This document shows positions 24,559-34,937 of a stretch of DNA of 64,000 nt, piece by piece (within the stretch, counting starts at the first letter, position 1; each line of letters opens with the position of its first letter). A model generated the notes under the pieces. The model searched no databases and was not told where the DNA came from. It saw nothing but the letters and a program-made list of their open reading frames with translations. A program made the position numbers and the translations under genes. The stretch comes from Tetranychus cinnabarinus (lineage: Eukaryota > Arthropoda > Arachnida > Trombidiformes > Tetranychidae), in assembly GCA_022266195.1 (NCBI GenBank), contig WHVY01000005.1:1984001-2048000 (forward strand). Direction: 5' to 3'.

Positions 24559-25452
24559 TTAAGAACGGGTTATGGTAACTTTACCATTACGATCAACTCG
24601 TTTGGTGACTCGACTGACTTTACCGGGATTTTTTGAATCGTAGGTTACAGTTTCAGTGATGGTACTTCCATCTGGGTTGGTTCGGGTTGATGTTGATGAG
24701 GCAAAGTTTGAATTGGAAGCTGCTGATGCAATGGAAGAGAGTCCAGCTGAAGTTGGGTAAAAACCAAAGTTATTGAATCTTGAAGCTTTAGCAACGTTTC
24801 CACCATTATCATATGAACTGGTTAAATCCTCAAATTGATTGTTATTTCCATAGTTGTTTGAGTCTTGATCTACACTTGATGATCCATATGGTTCACCTAC
24901 GGCTATCCCTTGGGTTGAAGCTGAAGGCCTATTTGATCCAGATGAACTGTGAACGTGAACTAATTTAATTGGATTTGATTCAGTTGACTCGTTTGATCCA
25001 CTATTGACTGATGATGAAGATTGTCGATTGATTTTGACGGTTGAACCTCCATTGGGTCCACCAAGAGTCTCGATTGTTTCAGTAATCTTTTCACCTTCTG
25101 GGCCAGATTTTTCAACCTTAATGGTCTGAGTAACTTTGTTACCAGAATTTTCGGAAGAACTGAAATCATCTGGAATATTTAGAGATTGGAAGGAAGGTGA
25201 TGGAAAGGAGTTGAAACCTGAAAAGGAAGGTTGAAAGCCGAATGGATCATTGGAACCAAATGGAGATTGGAATGATGGGACAGAGCCGAAATTTGACATT
25301 CCTGGGAAAGATGATCCAAAGAAGTTGCCTAAAGGGAAAAATAACAATTACCATTGAAACTTTACATTGAATGTGATAACAAGTAAACTAAAAAACTTAC
25401 CAGAAACGGCAACAGTCAATGTAAGAAGTCCGGTTATGGGAATGAGAATCAT
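24559..25452 (-). CDS. Secreted Ser/Asn/Gly-rich low-complexity protein, 2 exons
   Basis: Minus-strand exons 25401-25452 (signal peptide, MILIPITGLLTLTVAVSG) and 24559-25328; 273 aa. The first intron splits the signal peptide from the body, a layout common in arthropod cuticle and secreted protein genes. The body starts with Phe/Gly/Ser-rich sequence (FGSVPSFQSPFG, FGFQPSFSGF), then two related charged blocks: TIKVEKSGPEGEKITETIE near the middle and TRTNPDGSTITETVTYDS near the C-terminus. A TATA box lies about 75 bp upstream of the start. I do not recognise the family; a secreted structural or salivary protein is possible but unproven. Confidence 0.75.
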
Positions 25453-26887
25453 ATTTGTTTTTTCTCAACGAATTTGTTTGTACCAAAAGAAGCGAATGAT
25501 TGGTGTTAATCTTCATTAACACAGTTTTATAGACACAAAGGTAGGAGTTAACCAAATTGAATGACGAACTTTTCAAGACAATGACTGTCGTAATGATCAA
25601 TTGATCTATGATTAGCCTCAACATCACTACTCGACTCATTCCAGCCGGTAACATAAGATTAATTACCCAATTGTTTGTATGGTTGACAGGAAATATTGAT
25701 CATAAGAGTATCGTCATTGAGAAAATAGCAAAGCTTGAAATCTACAGGTCAATTAACCTCAGATTAATTGTAAGAGTTAATAAATTTGAAGCTAGACCGA
25801 GAGTTTGATTTGCGTATTTAAAGGATAGTTTAGAGTCCGATATCTGTTGAAATTACTCAATGTTCATTGCTTGTTTATAATCACTTTCATGGTTAAACAG
25901 ATGCTTTAAAGACGAGTTTATGATGAATCAATATTTTATCAAATTTTGTTGACAAATTTTTGCTCCATTCAAACGATTGAAAGGTGGTGACTTTGAATCC
26001 TTGTGAATATTTTTCAGCATTGAGACCTACAGCTGCATGATTATGCCTTCGTAATGTTAATAATTTTGATTTATTGCGTTTCATGCGTTGATTTGGGTAA
26101 ATTGTTTTTTTGCAAAATTGAATCTGATTGTTTCTTTACAGTATTGGTAAATGTAAAAGTTAACAATGTTTGTACGAATGTCATCATGGAATACGAGAAA
26201 ATATGTTCACTGATGATTAATAATGAGCTTGAAAGATATTTAGATAATGATTTTGGTTCAATCAATAATCATCATTCTGGATGTTTCAATCGATTTAGTC
26301 AATATCTTTTTAAATTGGACGTGGAAATTGTTAGCAATACAAATATTTTTAGTCTATCACAATTTGAATTGCGTCATTATTGATTGATTCTAATGAACCG
26401 AGTTTTAAATTAATTTCAATCATAATAGTATTATTTATTATTATTGATCGAAAATCAGTCAAATTAATGCGATAGAAGTGAATATTGCTGTTTTACAACA
26501 TTTTATTGAATTTTTAACACCAAACAAGATTCTATTTACATAAGAAACAGATTGAATTGCAAAAATTTTGCTCACATTTGATTAGATTTGAGTATAACAA
26601 TAAATGTCTTCAATGAAATAGATTGAGTTCTATATGAGTTAACCAGAATAAAGGTAGGAATGATGTCTTGGCAAGATGATGAAAATTTAAAATGAGACGA
26701 ATTTGAGACAGGTAAAGTAGTGTCATGAAAACGTTGAACAACGATGAAATTACAATAAAATTAGAATAAAACCACACGATATTTTATCCATGTTTTTGAG
26801 CCATTGTATTTTAGATTCAATAAACTAAATAATGTCATCTGAACAGCGAAGATAATTGATATAATATAATCAACAAAACAACAATAA
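25453..26887. other. Intergenic, with 3' UTR of the dicarboxylate carrier
   Basis: No gene supported. Overlapping plus and minus open frames at 26054-26383 and 26071-26265 are mutual shadows without known motifs. A minus-strand AATAAA (plus 26502-26507) may end the carrier transcript. Confidence 0.45.
25526..25531 (-). promoter_or_regulatory. TATA box of the secreted protein gene
   Basis: Plus TTTATA, i.e. TATAAA read on the minus strand and followed by AA, about 75 bp before the ATG at 25452: a normal spacing for a short 5' UTR. Confidence 0.6.
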
Positions 26888-28636
26888 TTAACGACTTTTT
26901 CCAAAACGTATACGCAATTGTTCAAAAAATATAAAGGTTAAAACAGTTTGAGGTCCAAGTCTGACGAACGCAGGAACATAACCTGTTAGAAGAAAAAAGA
27001 GTAAAAGAGATTAATAATTGTTGTTTCAACAAAAACTCGCATACAAGCTATGAAATGATGATTACCTTTGAAGAAACCTAAAGGTCCACACTCTTTAAAA
27101 ACTGTACCCGCACAGTGTGCTATGCCTCTGTAAACTCCGGGCGGTGCGTTCATCATACGAGTTTTTATTACATCTAATGGCTGGGTCATGGTTGTAGCAC
27201 AAGCTCCAGCCAGGAAACTTGCACTAAAATGTGTGTTTAGATTGTCTTCGAAAACATTTGGAGCATATTTCATCATCATGTACTTGAATTGATCATACAT
27301 AGATATTTGACCGATCGTTATTAAGGCAGCTCGAGAGGTGGCTGAAGTTGCTCCATTGAATAATCTGGAAACTCCTTCGCGTTTGTAAACTTGAAGTATA
27401 CCATCGAATGCATGAGCATAACTGGAATAGACAATAGAAGAAATTTATTAGTTATTGATGAATTTGATACTGGATATACAATTTAATGAATAAATGGAGG
27501 ATTCGGGATGGCTAATTGAAATCAATGATTCGTGAGATCAGCTTTTCAAGCATTCACAGCTTATTTGTAAATCAATTATTTGCCTCGCAAGAGGTATGAG
27601 ATAGCAAACAATTAACTGCAATATATATTAAATTGATTTGAAGAGGAAATGAAAGATTAGATTTTCATCAAACTTGGCAACAAAGAGTATAATTTGATAT
27701 CCTGTCTATCACTTTTGAACAAATGACGGTTCGTAGGGAAACTTACAGATTTAAATTAATTTATACTCAACATTGGCTAATTGTCATTCTATCAGAGGAC
27801 TAAAATGTTATTCAAATTTAACCGAATGTCAAATTTAAATCAGTTATGAACTGTGAGTGTTGCATTTTGATATGAATATATCCTTGAATTAATCATAGCT
27901 AATTGTTGTCAAGCCTTTGAGTTGATATTTCCCTCTATCGTTTAATAGATCACTCCTGTCTAATTTTCATTTAACTCATATCAATTTTGCTTCATTGCAG
28001 TCATGAAAAGAGTAAATTAAACGAAAAATCATGAAGATAACTTGATGGTTGTTTCCACATGATGATATAGGAAAAACAATGGAAATCTTGAGAGGAAACC
28101 ATTAAAGCAAGAAAAAAATCATTGATTGTAGGTGTAGTTCAAGAGGAGAGATATGCTTGTATTGATTTAATTGCTTACTTTCTTCTCTCATTATATGGTA
28201 ATTTGATATCATTTTGCATTCTAACATTAACCATATCTGCCGGAGTTCCCACGAAGCCACCAACAGCACCAGAAAAAGCAGCAGCTAAAACTTTTTGGTA
28301 GAATGGCATATTGGGTATACCTTTAGGGTCATTTGGGTCAATTGTAACTAATCTTTGCTTGATTGCTTCGTAAACAGCAAATCGAGTAGTTGAATAAGTA
28401 AGCTGCCTTAAGAGACAAGCAGTAAGACCATTGTAAAGCGCAATGACTCCTTGACTGCGAACAATTGAACTTGTTGTTGTGAGTAGGGTAGCTTGGACAT
28501 GGCCTCCTTGTTCTGCAAAGCTGGTTTGAAGGTGGACTTTCAACAGATCGAGTGGATGAGTACAAGAGGCTGCCATGGCAGAAGCAACACCACCAAAGTA
28601 CCATCGAGCAACTTTAAGTTCACTTCGTTCCGACAT
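26888..28636 (-). CDS. Mitochondrial dicarboxylate carrier (SLC25A10 type), 3 exons
   Basis: Minus-strand exons 28179-28636, 27066-27421 and 26888-26982; 302 aa. Three mitochondrial-carrier repeats each start with a PxD-type signature: HPLDLLKVHLQ, TPADMVNVRMQ and QPLDVIKTRMM. The second, with Asn-Val-Arg-Met-Gln-Asn-Asp, is typical of dicarboxylate carriers (DIC). The last exon gives GYVPAFVRLGPQTVLTF and ends FGKSR. The family exchanges malate or succinate for phosphate or sulfate across the inner mitochondrial membrane. The first intron is 757 bp, the second 83 bp. Length is slightly above the human protein (287 aa). Confidence 0.94.
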
Positions 28637-30547
28637 TTTGACAAATATACGATGATCTTCAGTTTAAAGATGGCACTATGACTGTTTATAACCAATAGAT
28701 CTGGATCACAGGGTATTCAATAATTAATTCACAACTTGTCAGGTGAAATATGATTTAAATTGATGAAGAAAGTTTAGCCATACAATTGACAAGAGTTTCA
28801 CAGAAGAAAATGCTTTTTATATAGCTAGAAGTTGTGATGATAAAAATAATATTGAATGATTATTCAAATGTCGAAGTTGGACCAGAGCTCCAAACGATTA
28901 CTTTCCCGGTAAATTTACCCGAGTTATGACTTCATTGTAAGTCATTAACCAATATAAGAAACAAAGTGAACACCATGAAAACACGGGGAATACTGATGAT
29001 GGGGAAATACAGGTATTTTGAAGAGATTCAAGAGGATAAGTTGATAGAGCTCATCAGATGGGTTGTTTTGGTTGCCTTTGGTTGGATACCTAGATATTGC
29101 TTTCTCTCCTTTAGTTCTCCTTCCTAATAAATGAAATTCCTGGAATAGACCCTGTTATAAATGAATATGGAAATCATAATAAATAATGTTGCAGCAATAA
29201 CCAACAATATTTCCTTCCAATAAAAACGCCAATAGCTTTCTTTCAGACCAATAAACTCGGTTTGTCAGGTGTAACCCAGGCAAATGTAAAATTACTCGCT
29301 TGATCACTTGACTTGTATTCCTTAATTTTTGTAAATGTAGATAGATCTTCAGGTTACCAATTGAATCTGAAATAAAGATGAAATAGAGAAAATAAGCAAC
29401 AGTCAAAAATAGCAACAACACAAAGACAATTACACTTTGTTTACAATAGCGCAAGAAATATATAATTTGAACCATACCATTAAATTGATAGAGATAACAA
29501 TGATAATAATGAAAGATTATTATAACTGAGACACTTAATTAATAATCTAAATCTTCACATTGTACATAAATGACTTTAATAATACTCAAGATTAAATGAG
29601 ATCAAACAGGCTTCACAACCCAGGTTGCACACAAGAACCAAAATGACATGTTTGTCCAGTTCCATCTGATGGTTTGTACTCAATATAGACTGTTGCTTTT
29701 AAATGAACTCAATTTGAATCGTATGTGTTATTTGACTCTTTGAACACTTATTGCGTAAAATATTATTATAATATCACGACTTGCGTATAGACTAGCTTTT
29801 CATGTTGACGCATTTACCTTGACTTAATTTTCAATGGATTAACTTTGAATTTCACAGATGAAAATAATTGCAATGCTCATAACCATAAGCGCATCCAACA
29901 CAGATTTATTATAATTGGATTGATCCTTAGAATTTTTAAAATTGTTTCGTTTCCAAAAATTGATAGTTTCATGATAACAATAAAATGAATGAATTGAACA
30001 ACCAGTTCTCTCGTAGATCCCTGGTAACATCTCATGGATGAAATATTTTAGGTGTTGCAGAGGTTTGAATGAAAAACTATTTTGCAGTAAATCGATAACC
30101 TAATAATATGCTTCAATGGTCGAGTAATTTGCAAATGTTTTCTTCTTACAAGTTGGCCTAAGAAACTTTAAAACCAGATAATAATTATATTATAAATTCA
30201 ATCCTTTAGCTAAAGCAATCTATAACAGTAGCAAAAGATAGAGAAAGTTTAATGAATCAAGGACATTACACTTTGATAAAAACCAACGATGAGCTGGATA
30301 TAAATGATAACCCTAAGTAACTTTATATGAACAGTATGAGACAAAAATTACATTGAAAATCTTGTAACAATGAATAAAAATTCAATCTTTACATGATTGT
30401 ACATGCATATACTAACTAAATAACAATTATTTTATGGCAGATAAGCAAATTTGTTCATAATCCAATGGATTTAGGTAAACGAGCGAGTTCTATAAAAGAG
30501 TTTGCACTTGATTCAGGAAGACAAATATGAAAGATTGAGTCTGGCGA
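28637..30547. other. Intergenic, AT-rich
   Basis: Contains the carrier's upstream region and the MLX 3' side. A minus-strand open frame at 29155-29475 has one strongly hydrophobic segment but no recognisable family and no splice partners; another at 29839-30030 is equally unsupported. Confidence 0.45.
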
Positions 30548-31478
30548 TTAATGATGATTGTTCATTTGGCTTTTGAGCTGTTTCAGCACGCTAATAACAA
30601 TATCACGAAGAGTAAGAGGTTTACAATGTTCTTCGAGCCAACCGAAAATACCTCCTGAGAGTTCATCAAAGTTTTTGACGGTCACTGCAGCATCAAACGA
30701 TTGGAAAAGTGAGTCGCAAATTGCTTGGAAGACTTGAAATTTGACATCTTCACTGACTTGATTACAAGTTTGTCCAGGTTGAGCTAGTTGGTGATGTTTA
30801 ACAATACGTTCATAATTGGCTTTCATTATCTGCAGAGCAATAACTTCTTTGCGAAGTGACTATCGGGAAGAAGGTAAAAAAAGACAAATTATTAGAAGAA
30901 ACAATGATAAAGAAGCTTGTGGCTGCGCAATATAGCAAAGCGTATTTAAGTTGAATTGCCTTCATCAAGGCCTTTTGAGTTAAAATTAATGTCTCATCAA
31001 TAAAAAAGAGCCAGCATTGGCAAAAGACGGGCTAAATATCTTTGATAATTATTCATTTTTTTTAGGCTTGAGAATTGCGAATTAAAATTTGACAATGGTC
31101 TTAGGCCTAAAAAGATCAAACACATTGCTGGCTCCATACTGAATATATTTTTCCTACCTGTAAATCTTCTTCTTCTTTTTTTTGCTGCACCTGCATATAC
31201 TGTATATACTCAATCGATCTTTGTAGGATTGTAGCTTTGCTGAGTTTGTAACTCGACACAGAATCTTGCTGAGCACAAGTTGGAACTAATGATTGAAGCT
31301 CTTCATATCCTTTTTTGATAGCGTCTCTTCTTTTCTGTTCAGCCATGGTATGAGCCTCACGACGCCTCTCTTTGTAACTTGTTGTTGACTTGTGATCGGA
31401 ATCCTCATCATCAGTGGTCAACGAGGCATCAGTATTGTGAGTAGAAGAAGCTGAAATCATGGCGATTTCTGTGTTCAT
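30548..31478 (-). CDS. MLX: MLX-type bHLH-leucine zipper transcription factor, 2 exons
   Basis: Minus-strand exons 31158-31478 and 30548-30859; 210 aa. Near the N-terminus is the acidic TDDEDSD patch shared with vertebrate MLX. The basic region ERRREAHTMAEQKRRDAIKK has the E-box-reading triad H43/E47/R51, then helix-loop-helix and zipper (KLSKATILQRSIEYIQYMQ, LRKEVIALQIMKANYE), and the C-terminal DCD-like region (FDELSGGIFGWLEEHCKP, LRDIVISVLKQLKSQ). MLX (fly Bigmax) dimerises with Mondo/ChREBP and with MNT/MXD to control sugar-responsive genes. The start chosen is the first ATG in the exon; an in-frame stop lies upstream, but a spliced alternative 5' exon is possible. Confidence 0.93.
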
Positions 31479-32851
31479 GAACGTAAGCTGATATCTGAAT
31501 GGCTACAATAGTGATGAGAAAGAACGTCAGAAAAGATAAAATTCATATGTTAATAAAACTATAGAAGTTGAGAGTAAATTCTACTTACCAATCAAAGTGA
31601 AAGTCAGAGGTTTTGTTTCAAAATTGGGTTAACAGTACCATAAGTCAGAACGGACGCTAAAGAAGAAGTAAAGATCAGTTAGATTAATCGGTAAAACAAA
31701 AACAATTAAGAGCCACTGACTATGTATAGTATATTATCGTTATCGGGATGTTAAGGTTTCAAGTTTAAAATTGTCTGATTACTGTGTTGATACTTGAGAT
31801 CTCTTCACTACCATATCAGCCAGCCGAAGAGGGAAGAGTTTAAGTTGTAGAATTAAATATAAACACTTGTGACAATATATTCAATTATTGTTTAATTGTA
31901 AAATTAAAAAATTAACAACTTAACAAATTAATATTTTGATGAACATGGAGATCAGATTGAAATTCAGACATAAGTATCAGTGAAGGAGTAAAGTAGAAAA
32001 CAAATCAAGTTGAACATGGTAGTCGCGAAGGAAGAAAACAAGGTTATTAAGTAACTAACATTTCAACAGGTTCAATAATTTTAAAGTTGGTGCAAGATAT
32101 TTCAAATATATTGTCGCCTCTGGATGATTTTCTGGTATATTTGTTGAACATATCGTCGTGAGAACTGACGAGGAGACATTTCACAAGCTAATAAATGCGA
32201 CTAGATTAGAAGACAAACAAATACCAATTACATATGTGAGTGAATAGAGCTTTTACAACAACGCCACCGTAAGTAAACAAAAACCGTTGTAATCTTCCGA
32301 GATCGCCACAAAGATGGATTTAAATAGATAACAATGAAATAAGATCATTAGAAGAGTAAAATCAACACAAAAATATTAATTAGCCTTTAAATTTAAATCT
32401 CCACCAAAACTCACAAGTTTCAAAAGACTGAAGCTAAAAAATATTGCCTACTGGCTTCTGAAGGATTATATGCTTGGAAAACAATTGAAACTTGTAATTT
32501 AGGTTTTACGAAATAAATACTGTGTTAAGTAAACATTGAAACTAGTCGGTAATTAGTGAAATAATTAACAGCTTTATTACTAGAATGTTAATTGATTGCT
32601 AGAATAAAGATTCAAAGTTAGTTAAATTTGAAGATGGCGCTTCCAGCTGGAGAATCTTTCATTGGTTGAAGGGTTTTGTATACATTACAGTGATTGGCCA
32701 ATCAAAATTTGTTCATCTGAATTCGACTGTTGACATTCTAAATTCAGACGATCATTTCTGAAATGTTTAAATATTTCAGTTTTCTAAAGTTTATTTGGTA
32801 TTTTTGGTGTTAGAGTGTTGTTATCCTTGTGATCTTCATTTTTCTGATAAA
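31479..32851. other. Divergent intergenic region between MLX (-) and SPRTN (+)
   Basis: Contains both upstream regions and probably MLX 5' UTR exons. The open frame upstream of the SPRTN ATG (from 32795) runs into it but is not conserved-looking. No TATA box is evident. Confidence 0.45.
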
Positions 32852-34453
32852 ATGTCAGAACTATCTCTGGTTGATCCAACATGGGAAATGATTGATCCTA
32901 ATCCCAATATTTGGTCCCTTTTTGCTGATTTTGATAAAAGATTTTTTAACGGCACGTTAACTTCAAGTTTCGTTGAATTGATGTGGTCTTCCAATCGTAT
33001 GACTTCTACTGCTGGACTTTGCTGTTGGAATCCTAGAAACAATTATGCTACAATTAAACTATCATTGCCTTTGCTCCAGCTCCGTTCAAGAGCTGATTTG
33101 GTTGAAACTTTGCTGCATGAGATGATTCATGCCTATTTGTTTGTCACTCGGGAAGATGATAACCACGAATCTCACGGACCCAAGTTTCATATGCACATGT
33201 TCAGGTAAGATTATCAAAACTACATAATTCCATTATTTCATTGAGTTGCCATTCATTTACAATGTGTTTCTCTTTATAGAATCAACAAAATGGCTCGTAC
33301 CAATATAACTGTTTATCATACTTTCCATGATGAAGTCAGATCCTATCAACAGCATGTTTGGAAGTGCGATGGTCCTTGTGCATTAAGGCCTCCGTATTAC
33401 GGCTATGTCCGTCGTGCAAACAATAGAAAACCTGGCCCTTATGATTATTGGTGGAGTCAACACCAATCTAACTGTGGAGGAAATTTCGTAAAGATTTCAG
33501 AACCAGAGAAGGTTGTGAAACCTAAACAGAACGGAAAAAGCAAGCAGGTAGCAGAAGTAAAAAATAACAAACGTATCCTCGATTTTTTCAAGACAACTTC
33601 GCCTATTAACAGTCCAACCAATAAAAGTCCAACCACAAGCAGTCCATTGAATAATAAGATAGAAACGAAAAGTACACCGCTGAAATCAAGTCCAACTATT
33701 AAACACGCTGATATCAGACATTTCATCTCACCAGTCAAATCTCCCGAGCCTGAAACAACGTTTCCTGGTAAAGGTCATCGTCTTGGTTCTGCCTCAGAAC
33801 TCGACAAACCTGTCAAAAAAATGAGGCTAGAAGATGTAGAAGTTGGTGAGGTATCGAGTAGTCAAGATAGATCTTTGCCTACCCGTCTAATCAGTCAAGA
33901 TACGGTCAAACCTATTCTTGCAATGAAAAGTGTCAACTTCCTTCAAAATGGTAAAAGGACAATGCAAAACTCTGAATTACCAGACTTGCTCTCTCAAATT
34001 GTAAATAAATCTACTTCCTCCACGGAATCAAGCAAGGAAAACCGCGCGGAGTCGTCTTCTGGACAGAAACTAAATCACTCAAGCCATTCAGCAGTTACTT
34101 TATCAGATGACGAGGACTTCACCTATGATCTTCCCGATTTTGACATTGACGACTCTATTATCATTGAAAATGTCGTAAATAATCCAAACGAACAAGATGT
34201 TGCTAAAAGTCTAGCTGTTGATTTAAATCAACCCTCTACTTCGAAAGTTCAAGAGCCAATACATAATCCAGATGAGGATGAAGATGATTTCACTTATGAT
34301 CTACCTAATTTTATACCATTTTGTGGACCTGGACATAGACTGGGTTCTGCAGTCACCAATAAAGCCCCTTCCCGGCAGTCAAAAAATTCCACTAATGTGA
34401 TTCAGCCTAAACTAAACAATGCTCAAAAAACTCAAGTCATCAACCTTATTTAA
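32852..34453 (+). CDS. SPRTN: SPRTN/Spartan DNA-protein crosslink protease, 2 exons
   Basis: Exons 32852-33204 and 33280-34453; 508 aa. The SprT domain has H89-E90-x2-H93 (HEMIHAYLF) and third zinc ligand H108 (HESHGPKF). A zinc-ribbon-like subdomain follows (C147, C151, H179, C183). The start is the ATG opening MSELSLVDPTWE, which aligns with the family. The disordered tail holds a PIP-like motif NKRILDFF (214-221, Asn in place of Gln), two p97-binding SHP-like motifs, FPGKGHRLG (about 279) and FCGPGHRLG (about 465), and two FTYDLP acidic modules (about 398 and 455). The C-terminal UBZ4 ubiquitin finger of human SPRTN is absent. The protein degrades proteins crosslinked to DNA during replication. 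Confidence 0.95.
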
Positions 34454-34500
34454 GCCATTTTCAACTTTTGATATTTTTTTATCATTGTTTATTGCGTTAA

Positions 34501-34548
34501 TTATGAGAAAAGCGGGTCTTCTACTGTTGGATCTTTAGATACATTCAT
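34501..34548 (-). pseudogene. Vestige of Sec15 exon 1 (duplicated fragment)
   Basis: Read on the minus strand it gives MNVSKDPTVEDPLFS then a stop, matching the start of Sec15 (MNVSKDPPVTDPLFS) at 17980. Homology ends at about 34502/17935, the left breakpoint of the duplication. It has no downstream exon and lies only 48 bp after the SPRTN stop codon. Confidence 0.85.
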
Positions 34549-34937
34549 GTTTAATAGATGAATAATATCTGATAATAATGCCATCAAGGAATTAAAACTT
34601 GAAGAAAACTTTTTTTAATGTCTATCTAATCTTTATATTGAATTCGGTGCGTGAAAATGGTTAACATGATATAATCACTTAATAGCACAGCATAAAATCA
34701 TCAACCTAGACTCGATTAACAATATAATCAATAGTAATTAACAATTTGACTAACCACTGATACGTGTAAGATGATCACCGCAAGTCAAATTAATTCCAGC
34801 TGATTTTGTTGAAAAAGTTGGGATAAGTGTGTTATTTAGAAGAGACATATTCAAGGCTTTCAATTTAACCTTGCATGTTTACCTTTTTCTTCTACTGCTC
34901 TGAAAATGTTAAAAAATCATGTGAATCGTAATAAGTA
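34549..34937. promoter_or_regulatory. Duplicated copy of the Sec15/COX10 bidirectional promoter
   Basis: Aligns along its length with 17981-18385, with small indels. Positions 34752-34842 match 18190-18280 at 89 of 91 bases. It stands directly before the COX10-ISCA2 fusion frame and is the presumed promoter for it. Confidence 0.75.

Noticed and set aside
26054..26383. Plus-strand frame of 109 codons
   Set aside because: No known motif, overlapped by another open frame on the minus strand, and composition as in surrounding intergenic DNA.
29155..29475. Minus-strand frame with a hydrophobic segment
   Set aside because: AT-rich DNA easily gives such segments; no family resemblance, splice partner or promoter was seen.
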